The position numbers and the translations under genes were made by a program. A model generated the notes under the pieces. The model saw only the letters and a program-made list of their open reading frames with translations, made no database searches and was not told where the DNA came from. This document shows positions 11,428 through 21,882 of a stretch of DNA of 64,000 bases, one piece after another. How positions within the stretch are numbered: position 1 is the first letter of the stretch; every line of letters begins with the position of its first letter. This DNA is from Chlamydoabsidia padenii (taxonomy: Eukaryota > Mucoromycota > Mucoromycetes > Mucorales > Cunninghamellaceae), in contig JAIWND010000003.1 in NCBI GenBank assembly GCA_025330725.1, positions 620,001 to 684,000 of the forward strand, read 5' to 3'.

Positions 11428-11805
11428 TCAGCGGCGTTTCAAAAATATGGAACAATCGTAATGCAGCTTGATCGGCCGAAAACAACGACAAAGTGCTTGA
11501 ATAATAAGAAGGCTCTTCTGGGGTTCAAGGAAAACTGACAACACTACTGAAGTAATCATTAACGTAACACAAGCATTGGGAAGACACTCCTTCAAATGAA
11601 AAACAAAGTTGCGGGATAAAATATGGCATTCATGCACTTGGGTAAGCATGTGCGATGAATCAGTTGAAATGAATATAGTCTTCCCCCCCCCTAAGGAGTG
11701 TTTCTTGTGGAAATCACTCTGGTGTTCAGATGCCGCCTCACGCGGGTACCTTTTTGGTGATGGGGTACACCATATCACTAAATTGAACCAATGATAGTGT
11801 TCCAT
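11428..11805 (-). other. Open frame of 125 codons, doubtful gene fragment
   Basis: This frame lies directly 5' (on the minus strand) of the decayed membrane-protein gene. It ends with a semi-hydrophobic stretch (CVTLMITSVVLSVFLEPQ) and could be the remnant of its first exon. There is no family match and no clear splice site; I would not treat it as an independent gene. Confidence 0.2.
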
Positions 11806-12119
11806 TCACTTCCTGTCCAACCTCCATTCAAAAGTGAGACGGTGTATCGTTTATTCGCTTACATAAGATACAAGCTAGTTTATAGTTCTGACAATATCAT
11901 AATGCAAAAAGAGTATGATATATCGCATATAAGGCTTGGCAAGTCAAGATGCAGGGGTGGTGGTGGTGATATTCATCAAACTGAGGTGCAGACCTGAACA
12001 CATTTGTGTGCGCATTGTCGGAATTTGAAACATGGTGGAAGCTTCTTAAATGTCTATTTTTTTTCCTATTCCTCTTTTCCCTCCCTTCTTTCCTTTTAAT
12101 CCAACCACTTGCAAATTGT

Positions 12120-14984
12120 ATGTTTGAATCACCTTCACATACTTTATCTTCTTCTTTACAAAAAGTTGCTGCTCATCCAAAGGAATACTTGGCCGAACTA
12201 TGTTGTCGTTTTAACGATACCGACCTTTGGGTCCATAAAGGTACACCATATTATTAAAAGGTTAAAAATAAAAAAGCTGCTTTGTACTTAACACACCTCT
12301 TTCTTCTTCCTTTTATAGCTATTCTTCTCTCTCGCTGTCCTTCTATTTTTATTCAACACTTTATACCTGGGTTAACCAACAACAACAGCAGCGAACAAGA
12401 TTGTATAATCCTCATGGACGATCGACGGCTCTCTTCATCATTATTCAAGATACTAGTTCATTATTGGTATACAGCTGGTCTGGATGCCTACACACTTCTC
12501 TCACCTTTACTTTTACAACAACTTGATACTTTGGAAAACGACATGGGCTTACTCTTACTTCCTCGACCTGGTGACAACAATTGGACACTATTGCAGCAAG
12601 AAGCCTACACACAGCTCTCAATAGATTTTCAACGTATACGACAAGAAGCCATTGGATGCGATATTATTATTAGTATATCAACAACAAAGAGCGACGATGA
12701 CAATGACCACTCCTGCCTTCTTATACCAGCCCATCGCTTCATCTTGGCCAGCCAATCAACCTACTTTTATGCAATGTTTTGTATGGAATTTTGCGAAAGT
12801 CAAAATAAAGTGGTGCATCTGACTGATTCCTTCTTTACACCTATGGTAATCCAAGTCATGCTGCATTACCTGTATTCGGATTCTATGCATATTCCTCCTC
12901 CACCTCAACTCGATTCGGTCTATGACAATAATGGTAATCCAACTTTTACTCTCAACAAGGTCCAAAAACTCACCATGAAGAAACATACTTTGCGTGTACT
13001 ACAAATGGCTTTCCGTGCTGCCGACTATCTTGGCCAAATGAAGACGTTTGGACAAGCGGTGTTACATACGATGGCTCAAACCTGTCATGACTTTAAGTGT
13101 CTCTGCCACGACTGTGCTTTACTACTTCCTTCTATGCTCTCTTTTGCCGACAAGAAGAAAGACGACATTCAACTCTCTTCAACACTTCGTACTGCTCTGA
13201 TCTCACTGTATTCCGATCCTGTGCATGCCATCGAACACTTGTGGTCTCAAAAACCTTTTGCTATCCTTGCTCACTCTATGATTCCATCTGCCGCCTCAAT
13301 GATGAAATCTTTGGATCCTTCGATCACCTTGGATGAATGGCACAAACCTCGGTCGACCTTAATATTTGAAATATCAGAACAGACCTATCGTAATGTCACC
13401 AAGCACAATGCGATCCATGTCCTCCACTCTTTGCACTTGTGTTTTTCCAAGCTCCGCAGTGCTGACCTGATTCCAACCTGGTCATTGCCTACTCTGGATC
13501 TACTTGACCCAATCTTACAATCGACGGTGGCAATGGTGTCCAATCATTTTGATTTTTATTGTGTGGAGTATCCGATTCTGCTGTCTTGTGTGGATGGCAT
13601 TGGTTGTGGCTTCTCTATTGACTTTTTGGATTTCTTACTCAGGCGGGTGCTGGATCATGGGATTCGGGATTCGAATGCGGGCATCATTTATCAAGGCATT
13701 GTGAAGGATCTTATTGGTCGACAGGAGACCGTCAAGAATTTGGCTTTGGATGATGTGTTGCTCAATGCACGTGGTAACTGTACGGATTACTTGACTCGTC
13801 GCTGGCTCAGTGTCAAGTCATCAGGTGGATTCCGACATTTGGAAAAATCAACCATGCGACAACTCTCTATGGGTAAGACTCTTTACTAGATTTTTTTTTT
13901 ACTTTGTTGATCTAACTGTCTCTTTCTTTTTCCTTTTTTATTTACATAGATATTGGCATTCCTTATCGAACTTTGGCAAAACCTTTTGATTCTGATCTGT
14001 TATCCTTATTCAGTTTTAAGCCCAAGACTTCACGACATGCAATCAAAATGAAAGAAAACAATTCGTCTTCTCCATTGACACCTTCGACCCCACCATTCAC
14101 CCGACGTCGGTCTTTCGGTACTCCACGACTAACAAATACCAAGGAAACGGAATCAACAACAAAAACAGCATCAAAAACTGCAACTACACCTCTAAGACCA
14201 CGATCCCATTCAGCAGGCACCACTCCATTTAGACCAGCATTCCATTCAACAAAGACAGACCCTTCATCAGGCTATGTCAACTACAGCACACTCAGTTCGC
14301 TCTCCTCTCAGCCTTTGATCCATTTACTCTCGATGGAAATGGACTCTCGGCGACAACAACAAGAATGTATATTTGGTGACGAACGATTAATGGATGCATT
14401 ACTACCGATGGATCTTATTGTCACTGTGGGGAAACAACAAAACCGACCGACCGCATTAACTTTTGAAATGCCACAGGGACCCACTCATGCGAAATCACCA
14501 CTCCATCCTACACTATACAATCAACTATTAAACGAATCGACCGATTGGCTTTCCTCTTCTCTTCCTTTGTCAAACGGCAACAAGCAAAAAACAAAATTGG
14601 TGAAAAGGCACTCTAAATGGAATCTTGGCTCAACTTTTGGTGGTGAAGAAAATGATGATGATTATTTTACAACAACACCAATGATTGGCGCTAGGGTGGA
14701 ACTCCGTCGTCGGCCCTTGCCTACCTTTGGGACAATACAATATGTAGGTCCTGTTTGTTTTGCTAAAGGTACCTGGATTGGTTTGGAATTGGAATCAAGA
14801 CGTAAGTGAAAAGATGTGGACTAGTTAAAAGATAAGGGATGCTCATTCTTTTACCTTTTTTTTTTTTTATGTAGTCGGAAAAAACAATGGATGTGTCTCT
14901 GGCGTGCGGTATTTCCATACCGATCCTCAACGTGGCCTATTTGTAAAACAAGATGATTTTACTATTATATCAATCCCCACTTGA
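12120..14984 (+). CDS. Large BTB/POZ protein with a C-terminal CAP-Gly domain
   Basis: Four exons (12120-12240, 12319-13872, 13950-14801, 14875-14984) give 878 aa. A BTB-like start (NDTDLWVHK spliced to AILLSRCPSIF) covers residues ~30-65, and a clearer BTB domain covers ~154-235 (CDIIISI, IPAHRFILASQSTYFYAMF, VMLHYLYSD). A helical middle part and a basic Ser/Thr-rich linker follow. The end (~803-878) is a CAP-Gly domain: VELRRRPLPTFGTIQYVG, then GTWIGLELE, then GKNNGCVSGVRYF. CAP-Gly domains bind the EEY/F tails of tubulin and CLIP proteins, and BTB domains dimerise or bind cullin-3. A microtubule-linked adaptor role is therefore inferred. The usual GKNDG signature is GKNNG here, and an intron splits the CAP-Gly domain just before it. 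Confidence 0.88.
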
Positions 14985-15074
14985 ACCTATATTTACATTC
15001 CCCCTTCACACCTCTCTCTATCTATACCCCTTCCCTTAACATAGTTATTATTCCTTATTATCTTATTCCACATC

Positions 15075-15080
15075 AATAAA
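15075..15080 (+). terminator. Poly(A) signal AATAAA of the BTB/CAP-Gly gene
   Basis: AATAAA about 90 nt after the stop codon, followed by T-rich sequence. Confidence 0.5.
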
Positions 15081-15170
15081 GCTTTTTTATTTATTTTTAT
15101 AACCAACATTCATATAATAAGGGTCCATGAAGAATGATTTTAAAACCAGCGGAGTTGAACATTCATCTCC

Positions 15171-15178
15171 TATATAAA
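15171..15178 (+). promoter_or_regulatory. TATA box (TATATAAA) of the secreted-protein gene
   Basis: A strong TATATAAA 58 bp before the ATG at 15236, in the short gap after the BTB/CAP-Gly gene. A variant of the dispersed GC-box-like motif (attttaaaaccagcggag) lies 30 bp further upstream. Confidence 0.6.
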
Positions 15179-15235
15179 GAGAGGATGGATTATCACTGGA
15201 TACATCACCACACACATATACGTACATAATTGATC

Positions 15236-15916
15236 ATGAAATTCTCCATTGTTGCCTTATCTGTAGCCACTGTCTTTATCCAATCAGCATGTGCAGCACC
15301 TGCATCAATCAGTGAAGCACCAGTGGCGGAAATGACCAGTGTCCCCCCTGTACCCAGTGCCACCCCATCCGCCTCAGTATCATCCGTTGCTCCTCCTGCT
15401 CCTACTCCCTTGAGCGCGGAAGAACAAGAAGAACTTGAATATGATTTACAAGGCATGGAAGACCAAGCAGTGTTAGAAGACATGGTGCAAAACGGCTGGC
15501 CACGCCATGAAGCCGAAATGGTCCTTGGTTTGTTTGATGCTGTCGATACCATGACAGGTGATTTGGATCATCCCGAAGAAGAATTCGAAACCGTCGATTC
15601 GCTCCGTGATGGTATGAGCCAATGGTTAAGTCGGGTGGGGTATGAGTATGATCAAGTCAGCCCTAATAGCAACAAGGTGTTTTCGCGTGTCATGGTGCCT
15701 GCATCCGCTGAAGCCGCTAACCCCATGCCTTATAGCCCTCAATCTATGCTTGAAGTCGTGCATGGGTTGGTCAATCTCGCTAAATCTGCTACCAAATTGG
15801 GTCCTTTCTTGGGTAACCCTGCTTTGGCGCAATATGGGAAACTCATCACCAGTGCGGCTGATATGATCGAATCTGCTGTTCGTACCGCTAAAAGCTTGAT
15901 AGCTCCTCGTGTTTAA
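15236..15916 (+). CDS. Secreted protein of unknown function, no cysteines in the mature part
   Basis: One intronless frame of 226 aa. The start at 15236 opens a typical signal peptide (MKFSIVALSVATVFIQSACA, cleavage probably after ACAAP). A Pro/Ser/Ala/Val-rich linker covers residues ~22-65. An acidic helical domain follows (SAEEQEELEYDLQ, with MVQNGWPRHEAEMVLGLFDA), then a helical C-terminal half (SMLEVVHGLVNLAKSATKLG). The mature part contains no Cys, so it is not a disulfide-stabilised effector. A strong TATA box and the absence of introns suggest a highly or conditionally expressed secreted protein. I do not recognise the family; a cell-wall or extracellular role is only inferred. Confidence 0.82.
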   Translation: MKFSIVALSVATVFIQSACAAPASISEAPVAEMTSVPPVPSATPSASVSSVAPPAPTPLSAEEQEELEYDLQGMEDQAVLEDMVQNGWPRHEAEMVLGLFDAVDTMTGDLDHPEEEFETVDSLRDGMSQWLSRVGYEYDQVSPNSNKVFSRVMVPASAEAANPMPYSPQSMLEVVHGLVNLAKSATKLGPFLGNPALAQYGKLITSAADMIESAVRTAKSLIAPRV

Positions 15917-16143
15917 ACCTATTTATCATTCAGTTTGTGTAGTCTTTTTTCCTTTTTTTTTTTTTCCTTTCTTTCTTCTACAGTAAAATAAAATTCTTTC
16001 ATGCAACTTGACAAGCGGAATGTGAAAATACATTTTTATTTAAATGCCGACAACGGGGTTCCTGGATTCATAGAGGTGTCAATTTTACTTTATTTGAGTG
16101 TCAATGACAAAAGTTAAAGAGTAAAGTTTATTCTAGTTCTAGT

Positions 16144-17373
16144 TTAAAGTTTGGATCCACCATCAAGGCGGAGCTTTTCTTGTTGAGATTTCGTCAATCG
16201 AATCAGACCTTCCTGAGAGGTAGTAACAGCCAACATTCCATTCTTGGTATAAATCCTGCCAAATGCCACCCCCCGCCCATCACCCGACCGAGGACTATGC
16301 ATATCGTATAAAAACCTACATACACGCACACCAAAAAAAAAAAAAAAAAGGTAAGACCAACTCTCTATTTACGTATACAATAAAGTCAATTTACCATTCA
16401 TCCGCCCGCATATTCTTGTGAAAGTAAATCGAATGATCCAAAGAAGCCATCATACCAAATCCACGTCGAGGAATCCCAGTGGCCCGTGCAGCTGTATAAA
16501 GAAAAGCGCTATCACTGATATAAGCAATCACACAAGCATGAAGTTGAGGATCATCCGCCAATTGCCCACGTGTCTTGCACCATCGTGCCGAGTGTTCCAA
16601 GTTGTCCCGGATAACATCTCGATAATCCACTGGTCGTTCCTCATCTACTTGTTTCTGGAGATAGTCGCGGTATTTGGCTGTCAAGTTGTTGTTTGCCAAT
16701 GCGTGTTCCAATAATTCATCAGCCCTATGAAGCGAGTGAGCAAAAAATCCATTGTTGTTGTTATTATTGTTGGAACTTACGATTGTAGACTTTCTGGTTC
16801 TGGTACAGTAGGCATAGTGGATTGGTGTTCAACAGAGATTTCTTCAGATGATTTGGCAAAGCTGCAGGTACAGACAAAAACAGCTTTGCCTCGTTGTTTC
16901 GCACGCACAAATCGGGTAGCAAAGGATCGACCGTCTCGTAAAGGAATCACTTCATAAAGCATAGGAATTGTCACATCACCAGGAAGAATAAAGTAACTGT
17001 GTAAAGACTATGTATATATAAAAGAAGAAGATCAGTATCTATCATGTCAACACAAATAATACTTTACATGGACCATGAATGTCTTGGGTACCGTATGGAA
17101 TGCAGCTCGTAATGCCTGAGCCACGATCTAATGTAGAGAAAAAAAAGTTAAAAGAATGTATTGAATACTTGGTTCCTTTACCTGACCACCAAAGGCACCG
17201 CGAGACCCAAGAGGTAGCCAAAGTTGTTTACTGGCATAGAGATTAGTATCTATTTCTTGGACATCGACAGCATCAGCAAGTTGTTGACCATAGTCATCGG
17301 AATCATTAGGTGGCGTTTGTATAGAAGCTTTATGATTTGAGAAGGAGACAACCGATGGAAAGTAAGAGTGCAT
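16144..17373 (-). CDS. Peroxisomal acyl-CoA thioesterase II (TesB/ACOT8 family)
   Basis: Five exons on the minus strand (17373-17182, 17127-17068, 17007-16781, 16724-16395, 16315-16144) give 326 aa. The double hot-dog fold of TesB/ACOT8 is visible: WLPLGSRGAFGGQIVAQAL, SLHSYFILPGD, YEVIPLRDGRSFATRFVRA, and in the second half MMASLDHSIYFHKNMRADEW and GRGVAFGRIYTKNGMLAVT. The GGQ and LDHS segments carry the residues around the active site. The protein ends in Ser-Lys-Leu, a textbook PTS1 signal, so it should hydrolyse acyl-CoA to free fatty acid and CoA inside peroxisomes, alongside beta-oxidation. It shares a ~300-bp intergenic region with the divergent transaldolase gene. Confidence 0.93.
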
Positions 17374-17669
17374 GATTAGGAAGGGAGAGAGAGAGAGAGA
17401 GAGAAGAAGAAGAAAAAAAAGGGGAGGACTTATTTTATTTTCTCACCACTGTCAGCAGGATTCTAAATTTACAAATCCCGCTGTCATTGTTCCGCTGTCA
17501 TTAACAACCCTCCATTTTAGGCTACCCGAAAATCCGGGGGTTTTGAATGCATATTCGTTTCATGCGTCTGATTTCATAAAAAAAAACCCATGTTCTAGTG
17601 AACACAGTATTTAAGAAATGGAACCACTGTTATATTTCCTTTTTACAACTTTCCACAAACTATAACATT
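17374..17669. promoter_or_regulatory. Shared divergent promoter (thioesterase / transaldolase)
   Basis: Contains a (GA)n tract at about 17386-17406, the dispersed GC-box-like motif acaaatcccgct at 17471-17482 (98 bp from one start codon, 188 bp from the other) and a second degenerate GC-rich patch near 17525. Confidence 0.5.
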
Positions 17670-18804
17670 ATGTCTGTACTCGATCAAATTAAAAAATTTA
17701 CCACTATTGTTGCTGATTCTGGCGACTTTGAATGTAAGATTCCCCCACCCCATCCCTAATTTCCCATAGTTAACTTGAACATTCCCTTTTTTTTTTTTTT
17801 TTTTCTTGTATAGCCATCGCAGAATATAAGCCTCAAGATTCTACTACCAATCCCTCTTTAATCCTCGCTGCTACATCCAAACCACAATATGCAAAGTTGA
17901 TGGATGATGCTATTAGTTATGCTAAAAACAAGTCCAGGTAATCTATAAAGTCCACACACACACATCTTCTTTATTTATACAAACACAACACAAAACTTGT
18001 CTAGTCTAATTCTATTCTAATCCAAACAGTGATCAAGAGACATGGGCCATGGACAAGTTATTGGTCAATTTCGGAGCGGAGATCTTAAAGATTGTACCCG
18101 GCCGAGTATCCACTGAGGTCGACGCCCGCTTGTCATTTGATAAAGAAGCTACCATCGCCAAAGCCCTTCGTTTGATTGACCTTTACAAGGAAGTCGGTAT
18201 TGATAAACAAAGAATCCTGATCAAGATTGCCTCCACCTGGGAAGGAATTCACGCCGCCCATGAATTGGAGACCAAACACGGGATCCATTGTAACTTAACC
18301 TTGTTGTTCGGTTTCCCCCAAGCGGTAGCCTGTGCTGAAGCCGGTGTTACCTTGATATCCCCTTTTGTTGGCCGTATCATGGATTGGTACAAGGCCTCCA
18401 CTGGTGAATCATATCAAGATGCATCCAAAGACCCTGGTGTATTGTCGGTGTCCAAGATTTATAACTATTACAAGCAAAACAATTACAAAACCATTGTCAT
18501 GGGTGCATCGTTCCGTAATACTGGTGAGATCAAGCAATTGGCAGGTTGTGACTTTTTGACCATTTCACCCAACTTGTTGGCCGAATTACAAGCAGATAAA
18601 AGTACCTTAAAACAAGCTTTGAGTGTGGAGAATGCCGCCAAGGAGCCTATTCCAAAAGTATCCTATTTCAAAGACGAAAAGGCATTCCGTTGGGAGATGA
18701 ATCAAGACGCCATGGCCACCGAGAAGTTGTCTGAAGGGATTCGCAAGTTTGCTGTTGATGGTGTTAAACTTGAAAACACCTTGAAACAGAAATTAGCAGG
18801 CTAA
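17670..18804 (+). CDS. TAL1: Transaldolase
   Basis: Three exons (17670-17733, 17814-17937, 18030-18804) give 320 aa, the normal length for class I transaldolase. The signatures are clear: [12 protein letters not shown] near residue 35, [14 protein letters not shown], and the Schiff-base lysine in [12 protein letters not shown], followed by [20 protein letters not shown] and [12 protein letters not shown]. The enzyme transfers a dihydroxyacetone unit between sedoheptulose 7-phosphate and glyceraldehyde 3-phosphate in the cytosolic non-oxidative pentose phosphate pathway. No odd features; exon joins are unambiguous. Confidence 0.98.
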
Positions 18805-18996
18805 AGACAGGAAGAAGGAAGAAATAAAAAGATTAGTTTGTTAAATCCCCGGTTTTAGCGGGATGTGAAATGTCTTTTTTTTTTTTTTTTTTTTTTTTTG
18901 AAATAAAACTTTGTTTTATCCTCCCTTTTTTTTAACACTCCTTTTTTTTTTTTCTCTGTTTGATACCGATTCCTTAATCTCTGACTTGCTTCAATC

Positions 18997-21242
18997 ATGT
19001 CGGAATATACAACCTTGAAACAAGAACCTTATGACTCTTTCACCCATAATGACCCTCGACTCCACTGCGATCATGAAACGACTAGGCATTCAAGTAGAAC
19101 CAGAAGTGAAAGGGATCTGTATACTTCCTCCTCCTCTTCTTCTTCTTCTTCAAGACGACGTCGTCGATCAAGATCGGCTTCACCACCACCTCGAACTAGA
19201 TCACCACCAAGAACGAGGCGCGGACGACGTGGGGTAATAAACTAACACTAATCAAGATCCATATAAACCACCTGACAATTGTCTCTTTACATTTCATAAT
19301 AGGCGGCCCAATCTTTACAAGTATGGACTGGACACTCATACCAAAAATACAAAGATGGTTATATTATTGGTATTGGACTTCAATTTGATCATCATGTTAA
19401 AACTAGTCTTCAAGTAGCCATCAAATCAACCAACAGACAACCGTCTCACCATGCAGAATTCCTGGTAAGGAAAATGTGTCATCTAGACATGGCCTCATCC
19501 ATTAACTTTATTCTTTCCTTGTCTATCCTTAGGCTATTATTCTGGCTCTTGCAACCCTAAAATGGAAAAAGATGGACAATATGAATGTTACTATTCATAC
19601 AAACCAACGAGCCACGGCTGAACGTAAGTCTTGATTATAGCAGGATTCTTTTTAATGCTAATGATCATTTAATGTCATCTTAACAGTGATGGATCATGGT
19701 CCTGAGCAGCCACAAGAATACAGGGATGAAATGATGCTCTCACGATTTGTATATAAATGTATCGAACAATGGCCAAGAAGTGTTCATTTGGTAAATATTA
19801 CTAATATGGTAGATGATACTTGATTCACTGACACTCTTTTGTTTTTTTTTTTTGTTTTTTTTTTTGTTTTTACTAGTCCTTGGGGGTCAAGCCTACTGAT
19901 GTTAACCACATGAAAGCAGCAAAAATACGTGCTGCCGCCATACGTAAAAAGATGTAAAGTATAAAAATCCATATCAAAGATGATCGCGCTTACTTTTCTC
20001 TCTTTCTCTCTCTTTGTCTTTTATAGGGATCGATGTGGTGACGCTCTACCTTCTCTTCCTCAATGTTTATGGTCCACAAGTTATGGTCACGATTTAGATA
20101 AACACTGCAACTGGCCCAGTCAACCTCATCCAAATGCATCATTTGACCTGGTACTCGAAAAATCAACAACAGATTCAACATTGACAAGTGTCGGATCAAG
20201 TTACGATTCAACCTCTGCGCCGAAATCACTACCATCTCAAGTACCATCATCAACACCACCAGTACCATCATCAACAGTACCTCCTCCAGTGACCAACAGC
20301 ACGACACAACAATCGGTTCCTTCAGATTGGCTATCTGGAATCCCATACCCTATACCTTTCGAAATGGCAGGTAAATTGATTGCACAATTGGTGGCAATTA
20401 CATCACCACCTACACCGGAAGAAATTGAACGATTGGCCTCACAAGCAAATCCAATTCCGATGCCACCACTACAACAACAGCATTCTTATTACTATCCTAC
20501 TCAACCTGCTACTTATATGCCACCATCTCAAGGATACCCGCCTGTGCCATTGTATCAATCGACTCCTCCTCCATTATCAATCATGGCAGCAGCTCATCAT
20601 CATCAACCACCACTAACACAGCCAGCCTATCATCAACAACAGCTACAGCAACAACAACAACAACAGCCAGTTTCAAATGGACAGACTCATCAACCTCTTG
20701 CTGGACCAGTTTATCATCATCATCAGTCTTCACCTGTGCTTTATTATCCTACTCCTACTCCTGCTACTGCTACTGCTACTGCTACTGCTACTGCTCCTGC
20801 TCCTGCTACTGCTACTACTCTTCCTCAACCTCAACAACCCCAACAACAACCTCAACAACAATATACGGCGGGTCTTCAGTATCAAGAACAGTATCCATTA
20901 GGTGCTCAACATTATCCTTCGTCTCAACAACAGCCTATCTACTCTGTACATGATCAACAGCGATTACAAACACCGGCTTCTTCTGAATCCACAATTACAT
21001 TTATGAAGCCTATCGAAGTGAATGGAAACACAACCACACAATCGGATGCACCTGTACCACTGTCACCAACATCGGGACATGGTGTTACCATTACCCATCC
21101 ACCCCGACTTGGACCAGTGGAACAACAACAACAACAACAACCAGGAGCCCAACAACACCAAGAACCTCGGCAGATTACACCTCCATCATTATCTTTACAA
21201 CAAACACCTCCTCAAACACCAGGTCCACCTCAGGCCAAATGA
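18997..21242 (+). CDS. RNase H-like domain protein with long Gln/Pro-rich tail, probably inactive
   Basis: Six exons (18997-19233, 19303-19464, 19533-19623, 19687-19790, 19877-19953, 20027-21242) give 628 aa. The N-terminal 79 residues are a Ser run and an Arg/Ser/Pro-rich basic segment resembling RS domains. Residues ~80-225 follow the RNase H fold order: LQVWTGHS, GYIIGIGLQF, HHAEFLAIILAL, VTIHTNQRA, then a helical end. The rest (~230-628) is Gln/Pro/Thr-rich low complexity with poly-Gln and an Ala-Thr repeat. Of the four acidic catalytic positions, only the Glu in HHAEF is retained: TDGS is replaced by TGHS and TDS by TNQ. An RNA-binding or scaffold role is inferred rather than nuclease activity. 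The GC-box-like motif lies ~130 bp upstream. Confidence 0.75.
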
Positions 21243-21882
21243 TAGAATAGCTATGATTTAACTACATGGTAGTCTCTCCACCCCACCTCCTTTTTTTTTT
21301 ATTGTACTTTTGCATAATATACATCAATGTTTACCATCTTAATAATAAAAATATCTCTTTGGTTTCTTTTTTTAAATCTTTTGTGGGGTCTTAATGTATC
21401 CATTTATAGCATACTAGATTTACAATGTCCGAATCCAATCACCCAGCCCTGTCAGCCTTTTACATTGGTGCAATCTGAAAGAAATCAATGCGTTTAAAAA
21501 ACAAATAACCAAAAGAAAATATTTCAAATTCCGAAAAAGGCACCTGGCGTTCGTCCAATTTGGTTCTCTGGTGCTTTTTAATTTATTTTTATTGGGCCTT
21601 CTTCTTTTTTCCCTCTTTCTTTTCTTTTTTATATCCCTTCCCTCCCCCCCCCTCACCCCATTAGTATCCATCATACACAACACAAAAGGATTGTAGTAGC
21701 TAATAGATCATTACTGCTACTATTCCTTCTATTTGCAACCCATATTACTTCTTTATCATTTTTATATTTGATTCGTTTTGGGTTACTTCAACTCCTTTTT
21801 TCTTCTTCTCTTAAACTACTTTGTATTTCCCCTTTGTCTCTCCCATCTTTTATTACCCTTCCCTCTTTATAATCTATTCACC
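21243..21882. other. Intergenic region, no gene seen
   Basis: AATAAA-like signals near 21348 end the RNase H-like gene; then T-rich and C-run sequence forms the 5' region of LRG1. Antisense open frames here are low-complexity. Confidence 0.4.

Noticed and set aside
13963..14223. Minus-strand open frame inside the BTB/CAP-Gly gene
   Set aside because: Shadow of the third exon; the plus-strand frame is continuous, spliced in frame and carries recognised domains.
20677..20901. Open frame of almost pure leucine on the plus strand
   Set aside because: It is the shifted-frame reading of CAA/ACT-rich codons in the RNase H-like gene's low-complexity tail.
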